Below, one piece after another: positions 9,459-17,703 of a stretch of DNA of 64,000 nucleotides. The notes under the pieces are model-generated. The model saw only the letters and a program-made list of their open reading frames with translations, did no database searches and had not been told where the DNA came from. Source of the stretch: Acinetobacter johnsonii CIP 64.6 (GTDB lineage Bacteria; Pseudomonadota; Gammaproteobacteria; Pseudomonadales; Moraxellaceae); assembly GCF_000368045.1 (NCBI RefSeq), contig NZ_KB849236.1:434126-498125 (forward strand), written 5' to 3'. Position numbers and translations under genes: made by a program. Within the stretch, counting starts at the first letter, position 1. The number at the start of each line of letters is the position of its first letter.

Positions 9459-10286
9459 TTAAGACTGAAAACGTGATAAATCTTCTTCAGGACGTGCAGT
9501 TAACACTTCAACCCCGTTTTTAGTGACCAACAACGTATGTTCATACTGTGCAGACAAGCTATGGTCTTTGGTCACTACCGTCCATTTATCGCCCAGTAAT
9601 TTAGTTTTCCAGTCACCACCATTGACCATTGGCTCAATGGTAAAGGTCATGCCTTCTTCTAAAATCATGCCTGAGTTTGGTTGACCATAGTGTAAGACTT
9701 GAGGTTCGTCATGGAACACAGTTCCAATACCGTGACCACAGTATTCACGTACGACACCAAAACGTTCCGATTCGACATATTGTTGAATGGCATGACCAAT
9801 GTCGCCAATGGTTGAACCCGGCTTCACTGTTGCTATTCCACGGTACATCGCTTCTTGTGCCACTTTACATAAACGATTCGCGAGAATAGACGTCTCGCCA
9901 CCCACGATGTACATCATGTTGGTATCGCCGTGGAAACCATCTTTAATGACCGTCACATCAATATTTAAAATATCGCCTTTTTTCAACACTTTTGCATCTG
10001 AAGGAATGCCGTGACAGACCACATGGTTTACAGAAGTACAAATCACATGTTGGAAAGCAGGGCGACCTGGTGCTGCACCGTAACCTAAACATGCTGGAAT
10101 CGCGTCTTGTTTATTGACAATATAATCGTGACAAATCGTATCTAACTCAAGTGTAGTCACACCTGGTTTAATATGTGGCTTGATCATATCCAAAACTTCA
10201 GCCGCCAGTCGTCCAGCCACACGCATCTTTTCGATGTCTTCAGCGCTTTTGATGAGTCGACGGGGTGCTTCGTAAGTACTGTTCAT
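9459..10286 (-). CDS. map: Type I methionine aminopeptidase
   Basis: A 275-aa metalloprotease that removes the initiator methionine from nascent proteins. The dinuclear metal ligands are visible: Asp in LNIDVTVIKDGFHGD (two Asp), His in EYCGHGIG, Glu in FTIEPMV and Glu in QYEHTLLV. The length is that of the E. coli type. It is transcribed divergently from rpsB, the standard arrangement in gammaproteobacteria. Confidence 0.96.
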   Translation of the reverse strand: MNSTYEAPRRLIKSAEDIEKMRVAGRLAAEVLDMIKPHIKPGVTTLELDTICHDYIVNKQDAIPACLGYGAAPGRPAFQHVICTSVNHVVCHGIPSDAKVLKKGDILNIDVTVIKDGFHGDTNMMYIVGGETSILANRLCKVAQEAMYRGIATVKPGSTIGDIGHAIQQYVESERFGVVREYCGHGIGTVFHDEPQVLHYGQPNSGMILEEGMTFTIEPMVNGGDWKTKLLGDKWTVVTKDHSLSAQYEHTLLVTKNGVEVLTARPEEDLSRFQS

Positions 10287-10301
10287 GATCTCTAAAAACT
10301 T

Positions 10302-10331
10302 TTGGAAATTTGTGTGTGACTATGGTATAAA
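10302..10331 (+). promoter_or_regulatory. Probable rpsB promoter
   Basis: TTGGAA at 10302 and TATAAA at 10326 are separated by 18 bp, upstream of the rpsB leader. Confidence 0.55.
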
Positions 10332-10493
10332 TAGCCGCCCATTTTATCAAATGCTTTTTCGTGAATAAATTTCACGGGCTTTGTGCGATGGGGCAATAAA
10401 ATCCGCACATATATCGACACATTTCTCTGGGTGCCCGTTAGGGTGGAGGATGCGGATATATGGAGGCCTAACCCAAACTTTAAGGTAAAGAAA
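10332..10493 (+). promoter_or_regulatory. rpsB 5' leader, possible S2 autoregulatory element
   Basis: About 160 nt of leader precede the ATG at 10494. It contains a CGTGAA/TTCACG hairpin near 10361-10376 and a longer pairing of TCCGCA with TGCGGA bracketing GGGTGCCCGTTAGGGTGG. Ribosomal protein S2 represses its own operon through a leader structure in gammaproteobacteria; that this leader does so here is inference. Confidence 0.45.
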
Positions 10494-11252
10494 ATGGCAG
10501 ATTACAACGTAAGCATGCGCGACCTTCTTCAAGCAGGCGCACACTTCGGTCACCAAACACGTTTCTGGAACCCAAAGATGCGTCAATACATCTTTGGTGC
10601 GCGTAACAAAATTCACATCATCAACCTTGAGCACACTGTTCCTGCGTTAAATGATGCTTTGAACTTTGTTAACAACCTTGCTAGCAAAAAGAATAAAGTA
10701 TTGTTTGTTGGTACGAAACGTGCTGCTTCTAACATCATCCGTGAACAAGCACAACGTGCTGGTCAACCATATGTTGATCACCGTTGGTTAGGTGGTATGT
10801 TGACGAACTGGAAAACACTTCGCCAATCTATCAACCGTCTTAAAGACCTTCAAACTCAATCTCAAGATGGTACTTTCGCTAAGCTTACTAAACGTGAAGC
10901 TTTAGAGCGTACTCGTGAGATGGAAAAACTTGAACGCGCTTTAGGCGGCGTTAAGAACATGGGTGGTTTACCTGACGCATTATTCGTAATCGACGTTGAT
11001 CACGAAGCAATTGCAATTAAAGAAGCTAAAAACCTTGGTATTCCTGTAATCGGTATCGTTGATACAAACTCTAACCCAGACAACGTAGACTACGTTATTC
11101 CGGGTAATGACGATGCGATCCGTGCAGTTACTTTGTATGCTTCTGCTATGGCTGATGCGATTCTTGCTGGTAAAGAATATGCTCAATCACAAGCAAATGC
11201 ACAAGCTAAAGTTGAAGAAGCTAAAGAAGCTAAAGAAGCTCCTGAGGCTTAA
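10494..11252 (+). CDS. rpsB: 30S ribosomal protein S2
   Basis: 252 aa; an essential small-subunit protein that binds S1 on the back of the 30S head. The start MADYNVSMRDLLQAGAHFGH is conserved, and a frame extending upstream to 10383 is leader, not protein. Core motifs LFVGTKRAA, HRWLGGMLTNWKT and GIPVIGIVDTNS are intact. The C-terminus is an acidic Ala/Glu/Lys-rich tail. It is cotranscribed with tsf, with a hairpin between them. Confidence 0.98.
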   Translation: MADYNVSMRDLLQAGAHFGHQTRFWNPKMRQYIFGARNKIHIINLEHTVPALNDALNFVNNLASKKNKVLFVGTKRAASNIIREQAQRAGQPYVDHRWLGGMLTNWKTLRQSINRLKDLQTQSQDGTFAKLTKREALERTREMEKLERALGGVKNMGGLPDALFVIDVDHEAIAIKEAKNLGIPVIGIVDTNSNPDNVDYVIPGNDDAIRAVTLYASAMADAILAGKEYAQSQANAQAKVEEAKEAKEAPEA

Positions 11253-11319
11253 TGCGTTTGACGTAAGCTTGTCATTTTTGCGACATGTGATGGTGGCAAA
11301 GTAAGCGTCATGTATGCAG

Positions 11320-11350
11320 ACGGCCCAAGAGACAGCTCTGGGCCGTTTCT
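11320..11350 (+). terminator. rpsB-tsf intergenic hairpin (attenuator)
   Basis: The strong stem CGGCCCA/TGGGCCG (11321-11327 and 11339-11345) is followed by TTTCTGTTCT. In many bacteria partial termination between rpsB and tsf sets their ratio. The imperfect T run fits an attenuator rather than a full stop. Confidence 0.65.
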
Positions 11351-11393
11351 GTTCTAAAAAGAATTCATTTTCTACCGTATTTAGGAGATTGAC

Positions 11394-12269
11394 ATGACTG
11401 CAGTTACAGCAAGCATGGTTAAAGAATTGCGCGATCGTACTGGTCTTGCAATGATGGAATGTAAAAAAGCATTAACAGAAGCGAATGGTGACATCGAATT
11501 AGCGATTGATAACCTTCGTAAATCTGGTCAAGCTAAAGCGGCTAAAAAAGCGGGTAACATTGCAGCTGATGGCGCAATCACTATCGCTCAAGACGGTAAC
11601 AAAGCGCTTCTTTTAGAAGTAAACTGCCAAACTGACTTCGTTGCTAAGGACGAAAACTTTGCTGGTTTCTCTGCTCAAGTTGCTGCTGCTGCGTTAGCTG
11701 CTGGCGAAACTGATGCTGCTAAAATTGCTGAATTGAAACTTGAAGATGGTGCAACTGTAGAAGAAGCGCGTATTGCACTTGTTCAAAAAATCGGTGAAAA
11801 CATCCAAGTTCGTCGTGCTCAAATCATTGAAGGCGAAAACCTTGCAGTTTACAAACACGGTTTAAAAATCGGTGTTGTTGTATCTTACACAGGTGATGCT
11901 GCGACTGGTAAAGGTATTGCAATGCACGTTGCTGCATTCAACCCAGTTGCTATCTCTGCTGAAGGTGTATCTGCTGAACTTATCGCTAAAGAGAAAGAAA
12001 TTGCTGAAGCTAAAGCAATCGAATCTGGTAAGCCTGCAAACATCGTTGAGAAAATGGTCACTGGTTCAGTTGAGAAATACTTGAACGAAGTTGCTCTTGA
12101 TCGTCAAATGTACGTAATCGACAACGACAAGAAAGTTGCGGACGTTCTTAAAGCAACTGGTACTACAGTTGTTCAATTTGCTCGCTTTGAAGTGGGTGAA
12201 GGTATTGAGAAAAAAGCTGAACTTTCTTTCGCTGAAGAAGTTGCTGCTGCTCAAGCTGCTGCAAAATAA
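11394..12269 (+). CDS. tsf: Translation elongation factor Ts
   Basis: 291 aa; the GDP exchange factor of EF-Tu. The N-terminal UBA-like region with LRDRTGLAMMECKKAL and the core LEVNCQTDFVAKD are diagnostic, and HVAAFNPVAIS marks the dimerisation/core region. AGGAG at 11382-11386 precedes the ATG. It is the second gene of the rpsB-tsf operon and ends at a terminator. Confidence 0.98.
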   Translation: MTAVTASMVKELRDRTGLAMMECKKALTEANGDIELAIDNLRKSGQAKAAKKAGNIAADGAITIAQDGNKALLLEVNCQTDFVAKDENFAGFSAQVAAAALAAGETDAAKIAELKLEDGATVEEARIALVQKIGENIQVRRAQIIEGENLAVYKHGLKIGVVVSYTGDAATGKGIAMHVAAFNPVAISAEGVSAELIAKEKEIAEAKAIESGKPANIVEKMVTGSVEKYLNEVALDRQMYVIDNDKKVADVLKATGTTVVQFARFEVGEGIEKKAELSFAEEVAAAQAAAK

Positions 12270-12290
12270 TTGAAAAATTATTTTGAGTAA

Positions 12291-12315
12291 AAAAAGCCCC
12301 TTTGGGGCTTTTTTT
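12291..12315 (+). terminator. Terminator of the rpsB-tsf operon
   Basis: AAAAAGCCCC/GGGGCTTTTTTT with loop TTT. Confidence 0.92.
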
Positions 12316-12351
12316 ATACAATTAATAAAAATAAAACGAGGAAGTAGATAA

Positions 12352-12846
12352 GTGGCCAACAAAACCAACCTGAGTATTGGCGCGGTGATCATACTATTGA
12401 TTGCTGCATATTTCGGAATCGATCTTCAAGAAAATCAATTACAAACATCGACACCATCAGTCGCGGTAGAGCCCTCTACACAGACCAGCCAACCGCAAAA
12501 TCAAGTACTTGATGGCACAGCAAAAATTGCCCAAGCGTTTCAAAACCGGAAAAGTAATATTCAAGTTCAATCACAAGGGCGTGTTGTGGCTGTGCTTAAA
12601 GATGATAATGATGGTTCTCGTCATCAAAAATTTATTGTAGAACTCCCTAATGCAATGACGGTTTTGGTTGCACATAATATTGATTTGGCACCACGCATTG
12701 AACGCTTACAAAAAGGCGATACCGTTGGTTTCAATGGTGAATACGAATATAGTGAAAAAGGCGGGGTGATCCACTGGACACATCACGATCCACAACAGCG
12801 CCATGAAGGTGGTTGGTTAAAACACCAAGGAAAAACCTATCAGTAG
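12352..12846 (+). CDS. DUF3465-family exported or anchored protein
   Basis: 164 aa starting at GTG 12352, with GAGGAAG nine bases upstream. Residues 8-24 form a hydrophobic N-terminal helix (signal anchor or uncleaved signal). After a Ser/Thr/Gln linker comes the DUF3465 domain (about 65-164) with RHQKFIVELPNAMTVLVAHN and the His-rich end GVIHWTHHDPQQRHEGGW. This domain resembles an OB-fold; its function is unknown. Confidence 0.8.
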   Translation: MANKTNLSIGAVIILLIAAYFGIDLQENQLQTSTPSVAVEPSTQTSQPQNQVLDGTAKIAQAFQNRKSNIQVQSQGRVVAVLKDDNDGSRHQKFIVELPNAMTVLVAHNIDLAPRIERLQKGDTVGFNGEYEYSEKGGVIHWTHHDPQQRHEGGWLKHQGKTYQ

Positions 12847-13340
12847 TAGAGCAATTTTGTTCTATACGTTTTGCTGAATCGCAGTATGCTGAGTGTTCAG
12901 GAGAGGCCAACTCATGCACGAAATCAGACCCAGTGAATTTGTAAATTACCATCATGTTCAGGAACTTGATGGTCTTGAAATGTTAAAAGCCTCCTATCAG
13001 CATACGCAGTTTTCAAAACATACCCATGAAGGCTATTGCATTGGCTTAATTGATGAAGGTGCGCAGTCTTTTTTACGTACAGGAAATCAGCATATTGCAC
13101 CGCAAGGCGACATTATTTTAGTGAATGCTGATGAGGTACATACGGGTTCTTCTGCTGTTGAAACTGGGTGGTGTTATCGGGCAATTTATCCGACCCCTGA
13201 AATGATTCAAGAGGTGAGTCAAGATTTTTTTCATGAAGCAGGGACTATGCCGTGGTTTCCGCAAGCTGTGGTTCATGATGAAGGACTAGCTGAACCGTAC
13301 CGAGATTGTAGGAGACACATTTTCTTGAGAGAATGTCGCT

Positions 13341-13658
13341 ATGACAAGATTAAAATACACCGCAGAAATCAAAGAACGAGCAGTACGTTTGCTGCTTGAA
13401 TCTGAACAAGATTATCCTTCTACTTGGGCTGCAATTACAGCTATTGCTCCTAAAATCGGTTGTACCCCTGAAACTTTGCGTGCTTGGCATCAAAAACATA
13501 AACAACTACAGAATCCAGCCGTAGTGCAACTTCTGTCAGATCAACAGCGTATCAAACAACTAGAACGTGAAAACAAAGAGCTACAACGAGCCAATGAAAT
13601 TCTTCGTAAGGCAGCTGCTTTTTTCGCACAGGCGGAGTTAGGCCGCCCACACAAATAA
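13341..13658 (+). CDS. IS3-family transposase OrfA
   Basis: A 105-aa helix-turn-helix protein (YTAEIKERAVRLLLES, then TPETLRAWHQKHK) with a C-terminal leucine-zipper-like segment (IKQLERENKELQRANEIL). It binds the IS ends and forms the N-terminal part of the OrfAB transposase. Its end overlaps OrfB (TAATG). The run TTTTTTC at 13619-13625 is the likely -1 frameshift site, because the OrfB frame is open from there (reading FFRTGGVRPPTQIMVDFI). Confidence 0.93.
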   Translation: MTRLKYTAEIKERAVRLLLESEQDYPSTWAAITAIAPKIGCTPETLRAWHQKHKQLQNPAVVQLLSDQQRIKQLERENKELQRANEILRKAAAFFAQAELGRPHK

Positions 13659-14560
13659 TGGTTGATTTCATTCGTGATCATAAAGCCCTGTATGGTGTTG
13701 AAGCGATTTGTCAAATATTGCCAATTGCCTCATCCACTTACTATCGCCAGCTTGATCTAGTACAGAACCCTGAAAAGCGTTCGAAACGAGATTTACACGA
13801 TCAACATTATGCTGAGCAAATTAAGTTAATTTGGCAAGAGAGCCATGGGCGTTATGGCATTCGTAAAGTTTGGCAACAACTTAAACAAGAAGGATATTCT
13901 ATTGCCCGCTGCACGGTAACACGCTTGATGAAACAACTTGAAATACAAGGTGTATGGCGTGGTAAGAATAAGCGTACGACACATCATGATGATCAGCAAA
14001 AAAGAGCTGATGATTTAGTTAAGCGTGATTTCACAGCTCAGCATCCCAACAACCTTTGGGTCGCTGACTTTACCTATATTCAGACTCATTCTGGGGGGGT
14101 ATATACGGCATTTATCATTGATGTGTTCTCACGAGCAATCGTTGGTTGGAAAGTTTCCACCCGAATGAATACCGATATGGTACTTCATGCCCTTGAGCAT
14201 GCACTCAATAGTCGGGGTATGCCTAAGAATGTGATTCATCATAGTGACCGAGGGGTGCAGTATCTTTCAATCCGCTATACTCAGCGATTGGAAACTGCGA
14301 ACTTAAGAGCCTCTGTAGGAACAACGGGAGACTCGTATGATAATGCACTGGCTGAAACAGTGAATGGTTTATATAAAACGGAGGTGATTGAATATTTGAA
14401 ATCTGATTGGTTAGGCTTAGCTGATGTTGAATTAGCTACATTGAATTGGGTAGACTGGTTTAACAAAAAGCGGCTACATAGTTCTATTGGCTATGTTTCA
14501 CCATTTGAGTTTGAAAATATGTACTATGATAAAATCAACACCTTAGATTGTGTTGCATAA
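13658..14560 (+). CDS. IS3-family transposase OrfB (DDE integrase core)
   Basis: A 300-aa catalytic part with an N-terminal HTH_21 region (LYGVEAICQILPIASSTYYR; HGRYGIRKVWQQL) and an rve integrase core. The DDE triad is D in LWVADFTYIQ, D in VIHHSDRGVQY and E in ALAETVNGLYKTE. It is probably made mainly as an OrfAB fusion by -1 frameshifting; the ATG at 13658 could also give free OrfB. Confidence 0.95.
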   Translation: MVDFIRDHKALYGVEAICQILPIASSTYYRQLDLVQNPEKRSKRDLHDQHYAEQIKLIWQESHGRYGIRKVWQQLKQEGYSIARCTVTRLMKQLEIQGVWRGKNKRTTHHDDQQKRADDLVKRDFTAQHPNNLWVADFTYIQTHSGGVYTAFIIDVFSRAIVGWKVSTRMNTDMVLHALEHALNSRGMPKNVIHHSDRGVQYLSIRYTQRLETANLRASVGTTGDSYDNALAETVNGLYKTEVIEYLKSDWLGLADVELATLNWVDWFNKKRLHSSIGYVSPFEFENMYYDKINTLDCVA

Positions 14561-15139
14561 CTTAAATAAACTGTCTCCGATATAGTCGGTACGGTTCAAG
14601 CCGAACAATTGAATTTACTGTTCGATTTGTTGTTACAGCCAAAAAATACACTGTTTAAACAGAGCTTATATATTTCAACTTTGGCTTATTTATTAAGTCG
14701 TTATAATCAATCTAAAAAAATATTAAAAGACTTGCCTGAAGCACAGCGTAAAGTAGTCTTGGTACAAGAACTACTTGCTGCGGAACCTGAAAGAGAGCAT
14801 CAACTGGCTGAGCTCGCCGCTGTCGTCGGGATGAGCCCATGGCATTTATTACGTCAATTTAAAAAGTTTACTGGACTTCCACCTCATGCATGGTTGGTAC
14901 AGTTTCGATTACGTAAATCTTTATATTTACTTAAACAAGGCTGTGAGATTGCGACAGTAGTACAACTCTGTGGTTTCTCTGATCAAAGCCATTACACTCG
15001 TCATTTTAAAAAGTCTTTGGGCTGTACGCCTGCGCAATATCTGGCACATAAAATTTAAAATAACAGCAATTTCATACAAGAAAGCCATCTAAGGTATGCC
15101 GCATATTGACTCCAATGAATTGAAAAATGGAGTGCTGCT

Positions 15140-15830
15140 GTGCAGTCGCAATTGATCCAACAGAAAAGTTTAGGTTTTTTCCGTGGTGTGCAAGATATGT
15201 TGCCGCTTTCTGTCGCCGTTATTCCATGGGGGATATTGGCTGGCTCAGCTGCGATTAATGCGGGTCTGAGTATCATGCAAGCTGTAGGCATGTCAGCGTT
15301 AGTGTTTGCAGGTGCGGCACAATTGGTCAGCTTGAGTATGCTCATGACTGGTGCATCTTTACTGAGTATTCTGATCACCGTATTTTTTCTAACCAGTCAG
15401 CACTTTATTTATGCACTGAGTTTAAGAGAGGAGGTGAAGCCATGGTCACTCAAAAGAAGACTGAGCATCGGCTTTTTGCTAACCGATGAACTCTACGCCA
15501 CCGCGATGCTGAAGGAAAAGGCCGTCTTATGCCTATATGTTGGGTGCAGGATTCAGCTTTTATGTCAGTTGGGTGTTGTTTAGTCTAATGGGTATTTTAC
15601 TTGCAAATAAAGTACCTGATCTTTCAACTCTCCACTTAGAATTTTCAATTGTGGTGGTGTTCTTGGTTATGGCGGTGATGCTGATTCAAAATAAGACCGC
15701 AATTTATGGCGTGGTGAGTTCATCGATCATGGTGCTGATTTTGAGTTGGTTTGAACTCGGATCAGCTATTTTACTGGCTGGGTTTAGTGGAATGTGGATT
15801 GCTGCGTTTTTTGATCAAGCAGAGGACTAA
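15140..15830 (+). pseudogene. azlC: AzlC-family branched-chain amino acid permease, frameshifted
   Basis: Frame 1 (15140-15583) encodes FFRGVQDMLPLSVAVIPWGI and later FLLTDELYATAMLKE; frame 2 (to 15830) continues RPSYAYMLGAGFSFYVSW. The break is at the run of four A at 15516-15519. With one A fewer the reading is TAMLKERPSYAYML and gives a normal 229-aa AzlC with about six to seven helices. Either the chromosome carries a +1 insertion or the assembly has a homopolymer error. AzlC with AzlD exports branched-chain amino acids. Confidence 0.85.
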
Positions 15831-15833
15831 AAC

Positions 15834-16151
15834 ATGACATGGTTATTTGTTTTGAGTTTGACCTGTGTCACCTTTTTTAATCGGTATTTATTTTTAGAGC
15901 CTAAAATTCAAATTCGACTGCCTAAATTTGCGACACGCATGCTGAAATATGCGGCGCCTTGTCTGATGGTTTCGATTTGTTTGCCACTGGTTTTTTTCGA
16001 AGGCGGACACTGGAAAGGGATATTTGAAAATAGCTATTTTTATGGTGCAATTTTTACGCTGTTAATCACTCTTTTGACGAGAAAATTATTGCTCAGTATT
16101 TTGCTGAGTTTAGGATTTTTTTACGGTCTGAATCTGTTATTCGATTTCTAG
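15834..16151 (+). CDS. azlD: AzlD-domain small permease subunit
   Basis: A 105-aa membrane protein with about four helices and the AzlD-family phrase FFNRYLFL, then LKYAAPCLMVSICLPLVF. It follows azlC after 3 bp and would form the two-component exporter with it. The frame is intact, but it may be useless if azlC is truly broken. Confidence 0.85.
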   Translation: MTWLFVLSLTCVTFFNRYLFLEPKIQIRLPKFATRMLKYAAPCLMVSICLPLVFFEGGHWKGIFENSYFYGAIFTLLITLLTRKLLLSILLSLGFFYGLNLLFDF

Positions 16152-16742
16152 CATTTCATCAGCAAATAGGTCCATAAAATACCGAAAAAAGCATGAAAAA
16201 GTGCGAGAGCCCGGTCTTTTTCATTGCTTTTAAATTTGTGTTGCCCTAAATGCTCACCATTTGCGATTTTTTCTATGTCTATCAAATTGGCTTAGCTTTG
16301 ATTGGGTAGCTAAAAAAGTTGAAAATAGAGCAAATGAGGCGGGTTTTGAGAACTTTGAAGAAATAAGAAGGTTTTCTTTTGAGTTTTGGTTCATAAAACT
16401 GCACTAATTATACAAAAACAAGCAGGGCAATAGTGAATCTAATATCGCAAAAATGGCGCTTAATTTACTAGGTAATTCATAAAATCATTCTAATTTGACG
16501 AATGCATAAAACTGCAGTTCAGGGTAGGCAGAAAAATTGGCTTTGATCAGATAAGAATGAGCTGCGAAAATATTTAATTTTGCTAGTCTTCCACCGCTGT
16601 AAAAATGTGAGCGCAGTCACTTTAAAAAATCGGATCGATTAGATTTCGCATCTTATTCAAACTAAGTATCTGGGAGTGATCAAATGCTGGAGATCGAGCT
16701 GTTTACGATTGTGTAAAACATTAGGCAAAGATAGAACAATAA
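16148..16742. other. Non-coding stretch with two apparent gene remnants
   Basis: On the minus strand, 16148 to about 16290 reads a protein-like C-terminus without a start codon (EHLGQHKFKSNEKDRALAL, then FGILWTYLLMKC and stop). On the plus strand, about 16270-16407 reads a different one (FDWVAKKVENRANEAGFENF, then RRFSFEFWFIKLH and stop). Both look like truncated ends of former genes, but I recognise neither. From 16408 to 16742 I see nothing. Confidence 0.3.
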
Positions 16743-16765
16743 AAAAGCCACATTACTGTGGCTTT
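16743..16765 (-). terminator. Terminator of rlpA
   Basis: AAAGCCACA/TGTGGCTTT with loop TTAC; on the minus strand it is followed by a T run (TTTTTTATT). Confidence 0.82.
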
Positions 16766-16795
16766 GCTGTCAAATGCGTGTTGTAGGGACGAGTC

Positions 16796-17404
16796 TTAAG
16801 AGTTTGGTCCATCAATACGTTCAATGCTAACTTTAGCAGTACCTGCATTGGTAATACCCAGTTGCTTAGCAGCGCCATAAGAAAGATCGAGTACACGATT
16901 ACCATGGAATGGGCCGCGGTCATTTACTTTAACCACAACACTTTTACCATTGGTTTTATTCGTTACACGAATAAAGCAGTTTAGTGGCAAGCTACGATGA
17001 GCTGCAGTTAATGCATTCATATCGAATGTTTCACCACTTGCTGTTTTACGACCGTGGAACTGACGACCATACCAAGACGCCATGCCCGTTTGACTAAACT
17101 TACGTACTGTATTTGATGCAACAGTATTTAACTTTTCAATCACTGAAGGCTCTTCTTCAGGGATCTCAATTTTTGCAGCGATTGTTTCGCGACGAATCTT
17201 ATCGCCTGAACGTTCAGTGATTGAAAGGCTATTTAAATTTGAGAAGTGTGAGTTGAAGCCTTGAGCATCTTTATTCAAGACACGCGCAGCTAGGCGAGAG
17301 TTATCGTTATCATTGGTAAAAGATGACTGAACCATCTCTGCTTGCGATTGGCTCAGCGCAATAGTCGAGGCAATGGCCAGTATATATTTAAGTGAAGACT
17401 GCAT
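16796..17404 (-). CDS. rlpA: RlpA-like septal lytic transglycosylase / rare lipoprotein A
   Basis: 202 aa with an export signal (residues 1-22, ALSQSQA) and a C-terminal double-psi beta-barrel (about 104-200): QTGMASWYGRQFHGRKTASG, NALTAAHRSLPLNC and VVVKVNDRGPFHGNRVLDLS. RlpA cleaves naked glycan strands at the division site in Pseudomonas. There is no lipobox Cys at the signal end and no SPOR domain, so this short form is periplasmic rather than a lipoprotein. It is the last gene before a terminator. Confidence 0.88.
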   Translation of the reverse strand: MQSSLKYILAIASTIALSQSQAEMVQSSFTNDNDNSRLAARVLNKDAQGFNSHFSNLNSLSITERSGDKIRRETIAAKIEIPEEEPSVIEKLNTVASNTVRKFSQTGMASWYGRQFHGRKTASGETFDMNALTAAHRSLPLNCFIRVTNKTNGKSVVVKVNDRGPFHGNRVLDLSYGAAKQLGITNAGTAKVSIERIDGPNS

Positions 17405-17680
17405 TTATAAACTCCAAAAGACAATACTTTTTTCTTTAAACTAAGTGGTTGAAAGATAAAAAAACTTGCCTGTTAATTCACTTTTGCAACAACATTTGAC
17501 GAAATGGATAATATTCATGCAGTCATAAGCATGTCTAGTGTTTAATTAAAATAATGATAAAAACTACATAAACCGAACAATTTTTGATTAAAAAATAACC
17601 AATATTGTAACAAGGTATGAAAAATGCCGAAATTTACATCATTTTTAAATATATTTTTGTTGACATCTCAAGCTTGAGTA

Positions 17681-17703
17681 AAAAGCTAGCCTTATCGGCT
17701 AGC
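17681..17703 (-). terminator. Terminator overlapping the end of mltB
   Basis: The stem GCTAGCC/GGCTAGC includes the stop codon and last codons of mltB and is followed on the minus strand by TTTTTA. Confidence 0.75.

Larger units (their letters stand above)
13291..14598 (+). mobile_element. Complete IS3-family (IS51-group) insertion sequence
   Basis: 1308 bp. Terminal inverted repeats begin with a perfect 13-bp TGAACCGTACCGA (13291-13303 and, inverted, 14586-14598); a second matched block GGAGACA follows at 13311-13317 and 14572-14578. The target duplication is AGC at 13288-13290 and 14599-14601. The TGAACCG start is typical of IS51-group elements. Both transposase frames are intact, so the element looks recent and potentially active. 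Confidence 0.93.
12914..15058 (+). pseudogene. AraC-family regulator split by an insertion sequence
   Basis: The N-terminal cupin-like ligand-binding part (MHEIRPSEFVNYHHV to DEGLAE, 12914-13290) and the C-terminal double helix-turn-helix part (14602-15058, with LAAVVGMSPWHLLRQFKK and VVQLCGFSDQSHYTRHFKKSLG) are separated by a 1308-bp IS. Removing the IS and one copy of its AGC duplication joins the halves in frame (GLAEQLNLLFDLLLQ) to a 277-aa protein, so the gene was intact before insertion. The start at 12914 follows AGGAG. It lies just upstream of azlCD, which it probably controlled. The distal half could still be translated from TTG 14609 as a DNA-binding fragment. Confidence 0.9.

Noticed and set aside
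13297..14592. GTAC at both ends as the IS target duplication
   Set aside because: GTAC lies inside the 13-bp terminal repeats and its use would leave the AraC halves out of frame. Ends at TGAACCG with AGC duplication restore the frame exactly.
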